Positions 42,616 to 52,424 of a DNA stretch of 64,000 nt are shown here, in pieces. The notes below the pieces were generated by a model. It was not told the DNA's origin. It did no database searches and saw only the letters and a list, made by a program, of their open reading frames with translations. The stretch lies in NCBI GenBank assembly GCA_942490985.1, contig CALNYW010000004.1:310001-374000 (forward strand). The letters are read 5' to 3'. Each line of letters starts with the position of its first letter. Positions within the stretch are counted from its first letter, which is position 1. Both the position numbers and the translations under genes were made by a program. The DNA comes from Thiosocius sp942490985 (GTDB lineage Bacteria > Pseudomonadota > Gammaproteobacteria > Chromatiales > Chromatiaceae).

Positions 42616-44712
42616 ATGGAACTGGTGATGGGGGCGTTCCGACAGATTGGTGCGCGTGGACTCGCCGCGCCATTGATCGTGCTGATGCTGTTGGCAATGG
42701 TGATTCTGCCATTGCCGCCGTTCCTGCTCGACCTGTTCTTTACGTTCAACATCGCACTGTCGTTGATCGTGCTGTTGGTTACCGTGTACGCCCTGCGCCC
42801 GTTGGATTTCGCGATGTTCCCCTCGGTGCTGCTGATCGCGACCTTGTTGCGGCTGGCATTGAATATTGCCTCAACCCGGGTTGTGCTGCTCGAGGGGCAC
42901 AACGGCGGGGATGCGGCGGGTAAGGTGATTGAGGCATTTGGCGCCTTTGTTATTGGTGGCAACTACGCCGTCGGTCTGGTCGTGTTTGCGATCCTGGTGA
43001 TCATTAACTTCGTCGTTGTGACCAAGGGCGCGGGGCGAGTCTCGGAGGTGTCGGCGCGCTTCACCCTTGATGCGATGCCCGGCAAACAGATGGCTATCGA
43101 TGCCGATCTCAACTCTGGCCTGATAGATCAGGACGAGGCCCGTGCCCGCCGCGAGGATGTCGCGCGTGAAGCCGATTTTTACGGTTCGATGGATGGTGCC
43201 TCGAAGTTTGTGCGCGGCGACGCGGTCGCCGGCATTTTGATTCTGATCATCAATATCATCGGCGGCCTGTCGATCGGTATGGGCCAACATGATCTGGATT
43301 TTGGGACCGCAATGCGGTTCTACGCCCTGTTGACGATTGGTGATGGTCTGGTGGCCCAGTTGCCGTCACTGTTGTTGTCGACATCAGCCGCGATCATCGT
43401 CACCCGTGTGTCAACGGCAGAAGACCTCGGCAGCCAGGTATCGAGTCAGCTCTTGAATAATCCTCGGGCGTTGGCGATTACCGGGGCGATTCTTTTGATG
43501 CTGGGTTTGATTCCCGGGATGCCCAATCTGGTGTTTCTGTTGCTTGGCGCGGGGGTCGGCAGCATGGCCTACATGATCGCGCTGCGCCAACGTGAGCCGG
43601 TGCCGGCCGCAGAGGCGGCGGTCCCCGTTGCGCAGCCGGAAGAAACCAGCGAATCCCGCGAGTTGACCTGGCAAGACGTACCGCCGGTCGACGTGATCGG
43701 TCTTGAGGTTGGCTACCGGCTGATTCCGCTTGTCGACCGGGATCAGGGCGGGCAGCTGATGAACCGGATTAAGGGTGTGCGCAAGAAACTCTCCCAAGAA
43801 CTGGGCTTCCTGGTTCAGTCGGTGCACATTCGTGACAACCTCGATCTTTCGCCAAACGCCTACCGGATCACGCTCAATGGCGTAGCGGTTGGCGAGTCTG
43901 ATGTGTTTGTCGACCGTGAGTTGGCGATCAATCCTGGCCGGGTGTTCGGCCAGTTGAAAGGTGAGCCGACCAAAGATCCCGCATTCGGGCTGGAGGCGGT
44001 CTGGATTGATGCGAGCCAGCGTGATCAGGCGCAGACGATGGGCTACACCGTTGTCGATGCGAGCACGGTCGTTGCGACACATCTGAGCGAGCTTTTGCAG
44101 ACCCATGCGCATGAATTACTCGGCCACGACGAGGTACAAAAACTGCTCGATAACCTGGCCGAAACGGCGCCGAAGCTGGTCGAGGATCTGGTGCCGAAGC
44201 TGCTGCCGCTCTCGGTGGTCTTGCGCGTACTGCAGAACCTGCTGATGGAAGGCGTGCCGATACGTGATTTGCGCACCATTGCCGAAACGATGGCCGAACA
44301 GGCAATCAAGACGCAAGATGCCGGTGCGCTTACCGCCGCAGTGAGAATCGCGATGGCGCGCACGATCGTTCAACAGGTCGTCGGTCCGAGCGGTGAGATC
44401 CCGGTGATCGTGCTCGATCCCGGGCTCGAGCGCCTGCTCCAGCAGACCTTGGTCAATGCCGGTGAAGACGCGGCTGGCGTCGAACCGGGCATGCTCGAGC
44501 AACTGCAAAACGCGATGCAGCAGACCGCTCATGAACAGGAGATCAGTGGTCACGAGAGCGTCCTGCTGGTTGCGGCAGGTATTCGGTCTTGGATGTCCAA
44601 ATTCGCGCGCCACAGTGTGCCTGGCATGCGGGTGCTGTCGTACAACGAGATCCCCGATAACCGTCAAATCAAAGTCATCAGCACGATCGGTAACGCTGCA
44701 CAGTCTGCCTGA
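42616..44712 (+). CDS. flhA: Flagellar export protein FlhA
   Basis: 698 residues: eight N-terminal helices with the FHIPEP-type signature around VLLIATLLRLALNIASTR, KGAGRVSEVSARFTLDAMPGK and the following cytosolic loop, then the large cytosolic receptor domain from residue 350 (PVDVIGLEVGYRLIPLVD). It forms the nonameric ring that receives chaperone-substrate complexes. Full length. Confidence 0.97.
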   Translation: MELVMGAFRQIGARGLAAPLIVLMLLAMVILPLPPFLLDLFFTFNIALSLIVLLVTVYALRPLDFAMFPSVLLIATLLRLALNIASTRVVLLEGHNGGDAAGKVIEAFGAFVIGGNYAVGLVVFAILVIINFVVVTKGAGRVSEVSARFTLDAMPGKQMAIDADLNSGLIDQDEARARREDVAREADFYGSMDGASKFVRGDAVAGILILIINIIGGLSIGMGQHDLDFGTAMRFYALLTIGDGLVAQLPSLLLSTSAAIIVTRVSTAEDLGSQVSSQLLNNPRALAITGAILLMLGLIPGMPNLVFLLLGAGVGSMAYMIALRQREPVPAAEAAVPVAQPEETSESRELTWQDVPPVDVIGLEVGYRLIPLVDRDQGGQLMNRIKGVRKKLSQELGFLVQSVHIRDNLDLSPNAYRITLNGVAVGESDVFVDRELAINPGRVFGQLKGEPTKDPAFGLEAVWIDASQRDQAQTMGYTVVDASTVVATHLSELLQTHAHELLGHDEVQKLLDNLAETAPKLVEDLVPKLLPLSVVLRVLQNLLMEGVPIRDLRTIAETMAEQAIKTQDAGALTAAVRIAMARTIVQQVVGPSGEIPVIVLDPGLERLLQQTLVNAGEDAAGVEPGMLEQLQNAMQQTAHEQEISGHESVLLVAAGIRSWMSKFARHSVPGMRVLSYNEIPDNRQIKVISTIGNAAQSA

Positions 44713-44964
44713 TCGCTGAGGCAAGTCGGCGACACGTTGCCGGATCGATGGCGTCATATTCCGCGAAAAGTCAATTAGCTGACACGATCGTCAGTGCCGC
44801 TCCGAACCTGGCGCCTGGTCTGGTGCCTGCATAAGCCACTGAAAAAACACTGAAAAAAATTGAATCCCATTTTTTCGGGGGATTGGAACGCGTTTTGCAA
44901 AGTCACCGAGTAGACGTGTTTTAGAGAAAGTCTGACGGCTCAGCACTTCAGGGGATCGCAAACG
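44713..44964. other. flhA-flhF spacer
   Basis: 252 bp without a gene. It holds runs of A (two copies of CTGAAAAAA near 44838-44858) with a complementary CATTTTTTC, which could terminate the flhA transcript, and the sigma-54 promoter for flhF at 44884-44899. Confidence 0.6.
44884..44899 (+). promoter_or_regulatory. Sigma-54 promoter upstream of flhF
   Basis: TGGAAC-GCGTT-TTGCA matches the sigma-54 consensus with one mismatch in the -24 element. It lies 65 bp upstream of flhF, so flhF-fleN-fliA form a separate RpoN-dependent unit. Confidence 0.75.
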
Positions 44965-46146
44965 ATGAAGATCAAACGGTTCGTAGGGCAGGACATGCGA
45001 CAGGCATTACGAATGGTCCGCGAGACCCTCGGTGATGAAGCCGTGATCCTGTCCAACCGTTCGGTCGACGACGGCATCGAAATCACCGCCGCGGTGGATA
45101 TCGCCGATGCCGTGTCTGCCGACTCGATCGATGGACGAATCGCAACGTCTCGCAGCGCGCCGAACAACACGGCGACCAAAAGCCGTCCGTCCGCCGCGAC
45201 GGATGACAAAGACTCCCTGGATGAGTTGCGCAACGAGATGCAGAACCTGCGGCGTTGGATGCAGGCAGAGTTGAGTGGACTCAGTTGGTATGACCTCGGT
45301 CAACGCGCACCGCACTCGCAGGAGCTGCTGGCGCGTCTGATGGGACTCGGCTTGAGTGCTGAACTCGCGCGTCAACTTGCGGAGCGGGTGCGGGATATCG
45401 AATCACTCGACGAAGCCTGGCAGAAAGCGCTGTACCTGATGGCCGGCGAACTGCGCGTCGACGACCGCGACTTATTGGAACACGGCGGGATCGTTGCCCT
45501 GGTTGGTCCAACAGGTGTTGGCAAGACCACCACAATCGCCAAGATCGCCGCGCGTTTCGCGCTGCGCCACGGGCAACGCAGCGTGGCATTGATTACCACC
45601 GACGGTTATCGCATCGGTGCGCGTGATCAATTGCAGACCTATGGGCGGATACTCAACGTGCCCGTGCGGACGGTGAACAACGCGGCCGAAATGGAACAGG
45701 CGTTGACACTGCTCAGCGATCGTCGGCTGATTCTTATCGATACGGCGGGCATGGCGGCGGCGCACGAGAGGGTCTCTGACCAACGCGAGACGCTGGCGGC
45801 GGCCGGCAGTGGCTTGACGACCTTGTTGACGTTGTCGGCGACGACCGAAGTCGCCGCGGTGCAACGTGCCTTACGGCTGTTCGCCAGCTTTGAGCCGGAT
45901 GCCTGTGTGCTGACCAAGCTCGATGAGGCGGCCAGCCTCGGTGGGCTGTTGTCGGCGCTAATACAGGCCGGCCTCTCGACGGCACTCGTTACCGACGGCC
46001 AGCGCGTTCCCGAGGATCTGCAGGTTGCACGAGCCCATCCCCTGGTGAGTCGCGCCGCTGAGTTGTTGGACGAAAACCCAACCCAAATTGATCCTGGCTA
46101 CCTTGCCCTGGCCTTTGGTGGAGCGAATGCAAATGTTGTCGCCTGA
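44965..46146 (+). CDS. flhF: Flagellar placement GTPase FlhF
   Basis: 393 residues. N-terminal MKIKRFVGQDMRQALRMVRETLGDEAVILSNR, a charged linker, an N-domain, and the SRP-type G domain: GPTGVGKTTTIAKIAARFAL near residue 180, LITTDGYRIGARDQL, LIDTAGM, and LTKLDEAASLGGLLS. FlhF recruits early flagellar components to the pole. It overlaps fleN by about 20 bp. Confidence 0.96.
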   Translation: MKIKRFVGQDMRQALRMVRETLGDEAVILSNRSVDDGIEITAAVDIADAVSADSIDGRIATSRSAPNNTATKSRPSAATDDKDSLDELRNEMQNLRRWMQAELSGLSWYDLGQRAPHSQELLARLMGLGLSAELARQLAERVRDIESLDEAWQKALYLMAGELRVDDRDLLEHGGIVALVGPTGVGKTTTIAKIAARFALRHGQRSVALITTDGYRIGARDQLQTYGRILNVPVRTVNNAAEMEQALTLLSDRRLILIDTAGMAAAHERVSDQRETLAAAGSGLTTLLTLSATTEVAAVQRALRLFASFEPDACVLTKLDEAASLGGLLSALIQAGLSTALVTDGQRVPEDLQVARAHPLVSRAAELLDENPTQIDPGYLALAFGGANANVVA

Positions 46147-47020
46147 CAGTTCTGCCGACCAGGCAAGCGGTCTTCGTCAAATGGTCAATCCTCGACCGGT
46201 ACGGGCGATTGCGGTTACCGGCGGCAAAGGCGGTGTTGGCAAGACCAATGTGTCGGTAAATCTTGGTGTCGCTGCGGCGGAGCAGGGCCAGCGTGTCATG
46301 TTGCTGGATGCCGATCTGGGTCTGGCCAATATCGACGTCGTACTCGGTCTGCATCCGGAATATGACTTGTCCCATGTGTTGCGTGGCGAGCGCAATCTGG
46401 ACGAGGTGCTTATCGAAGGCCCAGCAGGGATGACGGTCATTCCAGGGGCGTCGGGTATGCAGGCCCTGGCGGAGCTGACCCCCGCAGAGCATACCGGACT
46501 TATCCGCGCTTTCAGCGAAGTGGCATCGGATACTGATCTGCTGATCGTCGATACGGCTGCCGGAATCTCAGATACGGTTCTGAGCTTTTCGCGCGCCGCG
46601 CATGAACTCGTCGTGGTCGTGTGCGATGAACCGGCATCGATTACAGATGCCTACGCGATCATCAAGCTGCTCAATCGCGACTACGGACACCAACGTTTTC
46701 GTGTCCTAGCCAACATGGTTCGCAGTGCACAGGAAGGTCGCGAGCTCTACAACAAAATGTGCCGGGTGACGGATCGCTACCTCGACGTCACCCTCGGATT
46801 CATGGGTGCAATCCCATTTGATGAAAGCCTTCGCAAGGCGGTGCGCCAACAACGCCCCGTCGTGCAAGCCTACCCGCGCAGTCGGGTTGCGCAGGTGTTC
46901 CGCAACTTGGCCAAGAAAATCGATACATGGCCGCAGCCAAGTGGCGCCAATGGTCAGGTCCAGTTTTTCGTTGAACGGCTGATCCAATATTCCAGCGACT
47001 ATGGGGAGATAGTGCTGTGA
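46127..47020 (+). CDS. fleN: Flagellar number regulator FleN (FlhG), MinD/ParA family
   Basis: About 297 residues from the ATG at 46127 (GGAG just upstream; 46133 is an alternative). Deviant Walker A VTGGKGGVGKTNVSVNLGVA, MLLDADLGLANIDVVLGL, and LLIVDTAAGISDTVLSF are all intact. It limits flagellar number by acting on FlhF and the activator FleQ. Its stop codon overlaps the GTG start of fliA. Confidence 0.95.
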   Translation: MQMLSPDSSADQASGLRQMVNPRPVRAIAVTGGKGGVGKTNVSVNLGVAAAEQGQRVMLLDADLGLANIDVVLGLHPEYDLSHVLRGERNLDEVLIEGPAGMTVIPGASGMQALAELTPAEHTGLIRAFSEVASDTDLLIVDTAAGISDTVLSFSRAAHELVVVVCDEPASITDAYAIIKLLNRDYGHQRFRVLANMVRSAQEGRELYNKMCRVTDRYLDVTLGFMGAIPFDESLRKAVRQQRPVVQAYPRSRVAQVFRNLAKKIDTWPQPSGANGQVQFFVERLIQYSSDYGEIVL

Positions 47021-47772
47021 GCAATCTTGCTACATACGGTGCAGTAAAAGACAACGGTTTCGATGATCTGGTTACGCGGCATGCGCCGCTGGTCAAGCGG
47101 ATCGCTTACCATCTAATGAATCGCCTGCCGCCGTCGGTGCAGGCTGAGGATTTGATTCAGGCCGGCATGATCGGCCTCATCGAAGCCAGCCGTAATTACG
47201 ACCCAAGTCAAGGGGCCAGCTTTGAAACCTATGCGGGCATTCGTATACGGGGATCGATGCTCGATGAGATTCGACGCTCGGACTGGACGCCCCGCTCTGT
47301 ACATCGCAAGGCGCGGATGGTTGCCGATGCGATGCGGGTTATTGAAAACGAAGAGGGCCGTGATGCGCGCGATGTCGAAGTCGCTGAATCGTTGGATATG
47401 TCTCTAGAGGATTACCACCAGGTTCTTAAAGATGCATCGGGTGCCAGAATCTTCAGCTATGAAGAACTCAGCGAGGTCGGCGAGGTGGTGCCAACCGAGG
47501 GCAGCATGGCCCGCCCCCGCAATCTGTTGGAAGACGGGCCCGCCCGCGGACTGGAAAAGAGCCATTTTCGCGATGCGCTTGGTGATGCGATAGCGAGTCT
47601 GCCTGAGCGCGAGAGGCTCGTCATCGCCCTGTACTATGACGAAGAGCTAAACCTGCGCGAAATCGGCCAGGTCCTGGGCGTAAGTGAATCACGTGTCTGC
47701 CAAATACACAGTCAAGCTGCTTTGCGCCTGCGGTCTCGATTAGCCGAATGGTTGACCGACGAAGAGTTCTGA
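47017..47772 (+). CDS. fliA: RNA polymerase sigma-28 factor FliA
   Basis: 251 residues, GTG start overlapping fleN (GTGA). Region 2 is HAPLVKRIAYHLMNRLPP to GSMLDEIRRSDWTPRS, region 3 includes NEEGRDARDVEVAESLDMS, and region 4 is LPERERLVIALYYDEELNLREIGQVLGVSESRVCQIHSQA. It transcribes late flagellar and chemotaxis genes; the downstream cheY spacer contains a candidate site. Confidence 0.96.
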   Translation: MSNLATYGAVKDNGFDDLVTRHAPLVKRIAYHLMNRLPPSVQAEDLIQAGMIGLIEASRNYDPSQGASFETYAGIRIRGSMLDEIRRSDWTPRSVHRKARMVADAMRVIENEEGRDARDVEVAESLDMSLEDYHQVLKDASGARIFSYEELSEVGEVVPTEGSMARPRNLLEDGPARGLEKSHFRDALGDAIASLPERERLVIALYYDEELNLREIGQVLGVSESRVCQIHSQAALRLRSRLAEWLTDEEF

Positions 47773-47801
47773 ACGCGCAAGTGAAAAAGGAAAAAATCCC
47801 C

Positions 47802-47828
47802 TACGGTTTTTTCGGCCGATGCCGATAT
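47802..47828 (+). promoter_or_regulatory. Possible sigma-28 promoter upstream of cheY
   Basis: GCCGATAT at 47821-47828 is one base from the FliA -10 consensus GCCGATAA. Fifteen bases upstream is TACG (consensus TAAA), a weak -35. Position between fliA and cheY fits a FliA-dependent chemotaxis operon. Confidence 0.45.
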
Positions 47829-47892
47829 CGGAGGTGACATGGGTTGAATAGGGCCCAGACCAGGCTCTCTTGTCTGACGTTCGGAGGTCGCT

Positions 47893-48279
47893 TTGGACAA
47901 AAATATGAAGATCCTGATCGTGGACGACTTCTCCACGATGCGCCGGATAATCAAAAATCTTTTACGGGATCTTGGCTTCAACAACACGCAGGAAGCAGAT
48001 GATGGCACTACTGCGTTGCCCATGCTTCAGGCCGACACTTTCGATTTCCTTATCACTGACTGGAACATGCCCGGCATGCAGGGGATTGACCTGCTCAAGG
48101 CCGTTCGAGCGGATTCCAAACTGCAGGTACTGCCAGTGCTGATGGTCACTGCTGAATCAAAGCGCGATCAGATTGTTGAGGCCGCGCAAGCAGGTGTGAA
48201 TGGTTACGTTGTAAAGCCGTTTACCGCGGCCACGTTGGAAGAAAAGATCAATAAAATTTTCGAGCGGGTTGCCGCTTGA
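47893..48279 (+). CDS. cheY: Chemotaxis response regulator CheY
   Basis: 128 residues. TTG start at 47893 with GGAGG 5 nt upstream (an ATG four codons later is possible). Single receiver domain: DDFSTMRRIIKNLLRDLGF, phosphoacceptor in FLITDWNMPGMQG, VTAES and VVKPFT. Phospho-CheY binds the FliM N-terminus to change rotor direction. Confidence 0.97.
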   Translation: MDKNMKILIVDDFSTMRRIIKNLLRDLGFNNTQEADDGTTALPMLQADTFDFLITDWNMPGMQGIDLLKAVRADSKLQVLPVLMVTAESKRDQIVEAAQAGVNGYVVKPFTAATLEEKINKIFERVAA

Positions 48280-49040
48280 TGCCCCCGGTTAATGATATGG
48301 CTGAGACTGCGCACGCCCGCAACGAAACACTCGAACTGGCAAAGATGCTGGTGAGCCGCCTCGAAGATGGCAACGAGGGAGACGCGGGCTCGATCATCGC
48401 TGAGTTGGCCGGCTTCACCGATAGCCTGCTGTTCCAGGAAGTGGGCCGTTTGACGCGCGCCATGCATGATTCGATCAATAGCTTCGTCACGGATGCGCGT
48501 TTGGCAGATATCGCAGAAACCGACATGCCTGATGCCGCGGAACGACTACGGTACGTCATCGCGACCACCGAACAGGCCGCCAACACCACGCTAGGTGCCG
48601 TTGAGGACAGCCTGCCGCTGGCCGATTCGCTGCGGCGGGACGCCAACTATCTTGCGGGAAAATGGGCCAAGCTCAACACCGGGCAGCCGTCGATTGATCA
48701 CGTTCGCGAACTCGCTACCGAGGTGTCTCATTTTTTGGGCGCGACGCAGGCGAACGCGGGCCAGTTGCATGAAAAACTCTCAGACGTACTGATTGCCCAG
48801 GGCTACCAGGACATCACCGGACAGGTGATTCGCAAGGTCATCGGCCTGGTCAACGATGTCGAACAAAAACTTGTCGAACTGGTTCGCTTGTCGGGCAGCC
48901 ACGCCGGCGGCAAACCGGCTGTAGAAAAGAAGGAGCCGAACCTTGCGGTCGGAGGTCCTGTTGTCCCCGGCGTCGACAAAGGCGATGTTGTCAGTGGCCA
49001 GGACGAAGTTGACGACTTGTTGTCGAGTCTGGGGTTTTAG
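48279..49040 (+). CDS. cheZ: CheY-P phosphatase CheZ
   Basis: About 253 residues, starting in the cheY stop (TGATG). Long helical hairpin; the catalytic segment VLIAQGYQDITGQVIRKVI holds the conserved Asp and Gln. The C-terminal DEVDDLLSSLGF is the CheY-binding tail. It ends four bases before cheA. Confidence 0.95.
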   Translation: MPPVNDMAETAHARNETLELAKMLVSRLEDGNEGDAGSIIAELAGFTDSLLFQEVGRLTRAMHDSINSFVTDARLADIAETDMPDAAERLRYVIATTEQAANTTLGAVEDSLPLADSLRRDANYLAGKWAKLNTGQPSIDHVRELATEVSHFLGATQANAGQLHEKLSDVLIAQGYQDITGQVIRKVIGLVNDVEQKLVELVRLSGSHAGGKPAVEKKEPNLAVGGPVVPGVDKGDVVSGQDEVDDLLSSLGF

Positions 49041-49043
49041 ACC

Positions 49044-51335
49044 ATGAACCTCCATGCTGACGATGAAATCCTCCAAGATTTCCTCGTGGAAGCATCTGAG
49101 ATCGTTGAGTTGCTCGGCGAGCAACTGGTCGACCTCGAGCAACGTCCGGATGATCGTGATTTGCTAAACGCAATCTTCCGCGGCTTTCATACCGTCAAAG
49201 GTGGCGCAGGTTTTCTCGCCATTACACCGCTGGTGGAAGTCTGCCATCGCGCGGAGGACGTCTTTAATGTCTTGCGTCAGGGCCAGCGGTTGGTCACGCC
49301 GGAATTGATGGATTCGATCCTGCAGGCGTTGGATGTCGTAAATGACAATATGGATGCGGTGCGCCACGGTGACATGCCCGCGCCAGCCGATCGTGAACTG
49401 TTGCTGACGCTAGAGGCGCTCGCGAGCGAAGAAGGCGCTGATGCCAGCATCACGGGTACCCCACAGGATGCGCAAACAGGCGATCCCGTCGCAGCGGCAC
49501 AAGTGCTGTCTGGCGACGGCATCGAGCAAGCCGGGGACATCGACGTCGCTGCGCCGGATCGCGATGCTATTTCGGAAGAAGAATTCGAGGCACTGCTCGA
49601 CGAACTGCATGGTAAGGCGAAACATGGCAGCGTCCCGAGCCAGGCAGCCTCATCCGACCTTGCCAAACCCGTCGCCGATGAAATTACCGATGACGAATTC
49701 GAGGCCTTGCTGGATGACCTTCACGGTAGCGGCCGTCATGGTGGTAGACCCAACCACGTAGGACAATCGCGCGGCGCACCGTCCGCAAGTGAACAAATTA
49801 CCGACGACGAGTTCGAGTCGCTGCTCGACGATCTGCATGGCAAGGGAAAGCATGGCGGGGTGCCGGCTGGCGATAATCGGGCTGCAGAAACGCAGCCAAC
49901 GTCGGCCGATGAGATAACCGCCGATGAATTTGCATCGCTGCTGGATGAATCGCACGGCAAGCGTAAACCAGGGAGCGTGCCGGCAGGCGGGGGCGAAGAC
50001 GCTGCGGCCGAGCAAGCCAAGATAGCGAAGCCGACGCCAGCATCCGGATCAGCCGTTCCCTCCATGGCCGAAGCCGGCGCCCCAGTAGCCAGACCAGAGC
50101 CCCCCAGGGCGGTAGCAAAACCCAAGCCGGCGGATGGCGGTCGTGCCCAAGCCAGGGTGCCGACGGCAGAAACGACGGTGCGTGTCGATACGCAAAGGCT
50201 TGACGAGATCATGAACATGGTCGGTGAACTGGTCTTGGTGAGAAATCGGCTGGCCACCTTGAAATCGACGCTCGCCGATGAAGAGCTGGCCAACGCTGTT
50301 GGGAACCTCGACGTTGTAACGGCGGATCTGCAGCTATCTGTCATGAAGACGCGCATGCAGCCGGTGAAGAAAGTGTTTGGGCGGTTTCCGCGTGTTGTGC
50401 GTGATCTCGCGCGTAATCTGAAAAAGGAAGTTGACCTCGAACTCATCGGAGAAGATACCGACCTGGATAAAAACCTTGTCGAAGCGCTATCCGATCCAAT
50501 GGTCCACCTCGTCCGCAACGCCGTCGACCACGGCATTGAATCCCCGGAGGAGCGCGAGCAAGCCGGCAAGCCGCGACGTGGCAAAGTGGTCCTGGCGGCG
50601 GCTCAGGAGGGTGACCATATTCTGTTGTCGATCGATGACGACGGTAAGGGGATGGACGCCGAAGCGTTCCGCCGCAAAGCCGTAGAAAAAGGCCTGATGG
50701 ATGAGGAAGCAGCGGCCCGGCTTGACGACAAGGAATGCTACAACCTGATTTTTCAGGCCGGCTTCTCCACCAAGACTGAGATATCCGACGTCTCAGGACG
50801 GGGCGTCGGCATGGATGTCGTCAAGACCCGCATTGCCCAGATGAACGGCTCCGTCGAGATCGACTCCGTCAAAGGTAGGGGCAGTAAGATCATCATTAAG
50901 CTGCCGCTTACGTTGGCCATACTGCCGACGCTGATGGTCATTTTGGGGGATCAACCGTTTGCCCTGCCGCTGGCCAGCGTGGTCGAAATCTTCAATCTTG
51001 ATCGGTCACGGACCAACACCGTCGACGGCCAACTCACCATTCGCGTGCGGAACCGGGCACTGCCGTTGTTCTACCTGCGTAACTGGTTGACGAGCCACCA
51101 TGATGGCGCGGGCGAGCAAGCGAGTCAGGGTCACGTGGTCGTGGTCAACGTGAATAGCGTACAGATCGGGCTGGTTGTGGATTTTCTGGTCGGCCAAGAG
51201 GAGGTGGTGATAAAGCCGCTAGGGGCGTTGTTGCAAGGCTTGGATGGCATGGCGGGGGCGACGATCACCGGCGATGGAAAAATTGCGTTGATCCTTGATG
51301 TGCCCGGTTTGATGCGTAAGTACGCGCGCCGGTAA
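49044..51335 (+). CDS. cheA: Chemotaxis histidine kinase CheA with four linker repeats
   Basis: 763 residues. P1 (Hpt) has the phosphorylated His49 in FRGFHTVKGGAGFL. Residues 175-315 carry four copies, about 38 residues apart, of the motif ITDDEFExLLDDLHGKxKHGxVP in place of a recognisable P2 domain; the fourth copy is degenerate (DEFASLLDESHGKRKPG). P3 starts near 378 (VDTQRLDEIMNMVGELVLVRN), P4 has MVHLVRNAVDHGIE, DDGKGMD and GRGVGMDVVK, and P5 is the CheW-like C-terminus. It phosphorylates CheY and CheB. Confidence 0.96.
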   Translation: MNLHADDEILQDFLVEASEIVELLGEQLVDLEQRPDDRDLLNAIFRGFHTVKGGAGFLAITPLVEVCHRAEDVFNVLRQGQRLVTPELMDSILQALDVVNDNMDAVRHGDMPAPADRELLLTLEALASEEGADASITGTPQDAQTGDPVAAAQVLSGDGIEQAGDIDVAAPDRDAISEEEFEALLDELHGKAKHGSVPSQAASSDLAKPVADEITDDEFEALLDDLHGSGRHGGRPNHVGQSRGAPSASEQITDDEFESLLDDLHGKGKHGGVPAGDNRAAETQPTSADEITADEFASLLDESHGKRKPGSVPAGGGEDAAAEQAKIAKPTPASGSAVPSMAEAGAPVARPEPPRAVAKPKPADGGRAQARVPTAETTVRVDTQRLDEIMNMVGELVLVRNRLATLKSTLADEELANAVGNLDVVTADLQLSVMKTRMQPVKKVFGRFPRVVRDLARNLKKEVDLELIGEDTDLDKNLVEALSDPMVHLVRNAVDHGIESPEEREQAGKPRRGKVVLAAAQEGDHILLSIDDDGKGMDAEAFRRKAVEKGLMDEEAAARLDDKECYNLIFQAGFSTKTEISDVSGRGVGMDVVKTRIAQMNGSVEIDSVKGRGSKIIIKLPLTLAILPTLMVILGDQPFALPLASVVEIFNLDRSRTNTVDGQLTIRVRNRALPLFYLRNWLTSHHDGAGEQASQGHVVVVNVNSVQIGLVVDFLVGQEEVVIKPLGALLQGLDGMAGATITGDGKIALILDVPGLMRKYARR

Positions 51336-51388
51336 TGAGCAGCGAATCCAGGGAGGCAGGACGCGGTCGTTAGAGTCCCCGATACAAC

Positions 51389-52423
51389 ATGGTTAAAAAA
51401 ATCCGCGTGCTCATTGTTGATGATTCTTCGTTTTTCCGGAAACGCATACGACAGGAACTCGAGCGGTCGGCGCAGATTGAAATCATTGGTGAGGCGACGA
51501 ATGGGCGTGACGCCGTGGACCTCGCGGCGCGCCTCGCTCCGGACCTGATTACGATGGACGTGGCGATGCCGCAGATGGATGGTATTGCGGCCGTGCGGGC
51601 GATTATGCGCGCACGTCCCACCAGTATCATCATGTTCTCCGCCCTGACCCGAGAGGGAGCGGCCGCTACGCTTGATGCACTCGACGCAGGCGCCGTCGAC
51701 TTTATGTCGAAAGAGCAGGGTCTGGCCAATGCCCTGGGAGAAAGCCTGACTGCTCGCATCATTCACCTCACGAAAAAACGGCCGGCCACAGGCAGTCTGG
51801 CGAACGTCACGAGAACGTCAACGGCCGCATCTCAGACGGCGGCCAAAGAGGGCGGCAAAGCACCGCGGCTGGTGTTGATTGGTGCCTCAACTGGTGGCCC
51901 CGTAGCGGTGCAGCGGGTGCTCGATAAGCTGCTGAAGCCCTGTCCCTACCCGGTGATTGTTGCTGTTCACATGCCGCGGGAATTCACCGCGACCTTTGCC
52001 GATCGACTCGACCGCAGCTGCGCTTTAGATATTCGCCTGGCGAAGGATCGTGATGCCTTGGAACCGGGTGTTGTCTTGCTGGCGCCGGGAGGTTCGCAGA
52101 CCTTAGTCGAGTTGAGGGAGGGTAAGTTACAGGTCCGTGTGATGCAGGGTGGCGACCAGCTCTACAAGCCCAGCGTCGATATTCTTTTCGGTTCTGCCGC
52201 CCGATCACTGGGCGCAGACTGCATCGGTGTGGTCCTGACGGGCATGGGCTCGGATGGCACGGATGGCGCGCGTCTGTTGAAAGATCGCGGTGCGTCGATC
52301 TGGGCCCAGGATCAACAGTCTTCGATGGTCTATGGGATGCCGCACGCAGTTGCCAAAGCCGGTCTGACAGACCGTGTGCTGCCGCTCGAAGCGATTGGTG
52401 CAGCGCTGGGCAGGCTGAACTGA
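51389..52423 (+). CDS. cheB: Chemotaxis methylesterase CheB
   Basis: 344 residues. Receiver domain (VDDSSFFRKRIRQEL; phosphoacceptor in LITMDVAMPQMDG), linker, then the esterase with GASTGGPVAVQRVL (nucleophile Ser), HMPREFTATFADRLD and VVLTGMGSDGTDGAR. It demethylates or deamidates chemoreceptors. No cheR is in this operon, so the methyltransferase must be elsewhere. Confidence 0.96.
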   Translation: MVKKIRVLIVDDSSFFRKRIRQELERSAQIEIIGEATNGRDAVDLAARLAPDLITMDVAMPQMDGIAAVRAIMRARPTSIIMFSALTREGAAATLDALDAGAVDFMSKEQGLANALGESLTARIIHLTKKRPATGSLANVTRTSTAASQTAAKEGGKAPRLVLIGASTGGPVAVQRVLDKLLKPCPYPVIVAVHMPREFTATFADRLDRSCALDIRLAKDRDALEPGVVLLAPGGSQTLVELREGKLQVRVMQGGDQLYKPSVDILFGSAARSLGADCIGVVLTGMGSDGTDGARLLKDRGASIWAQDQQSSMVYGMPHAVAKAGLTDRVLPLEAIGAALGRLN

Positions 52424-52424
52424 T

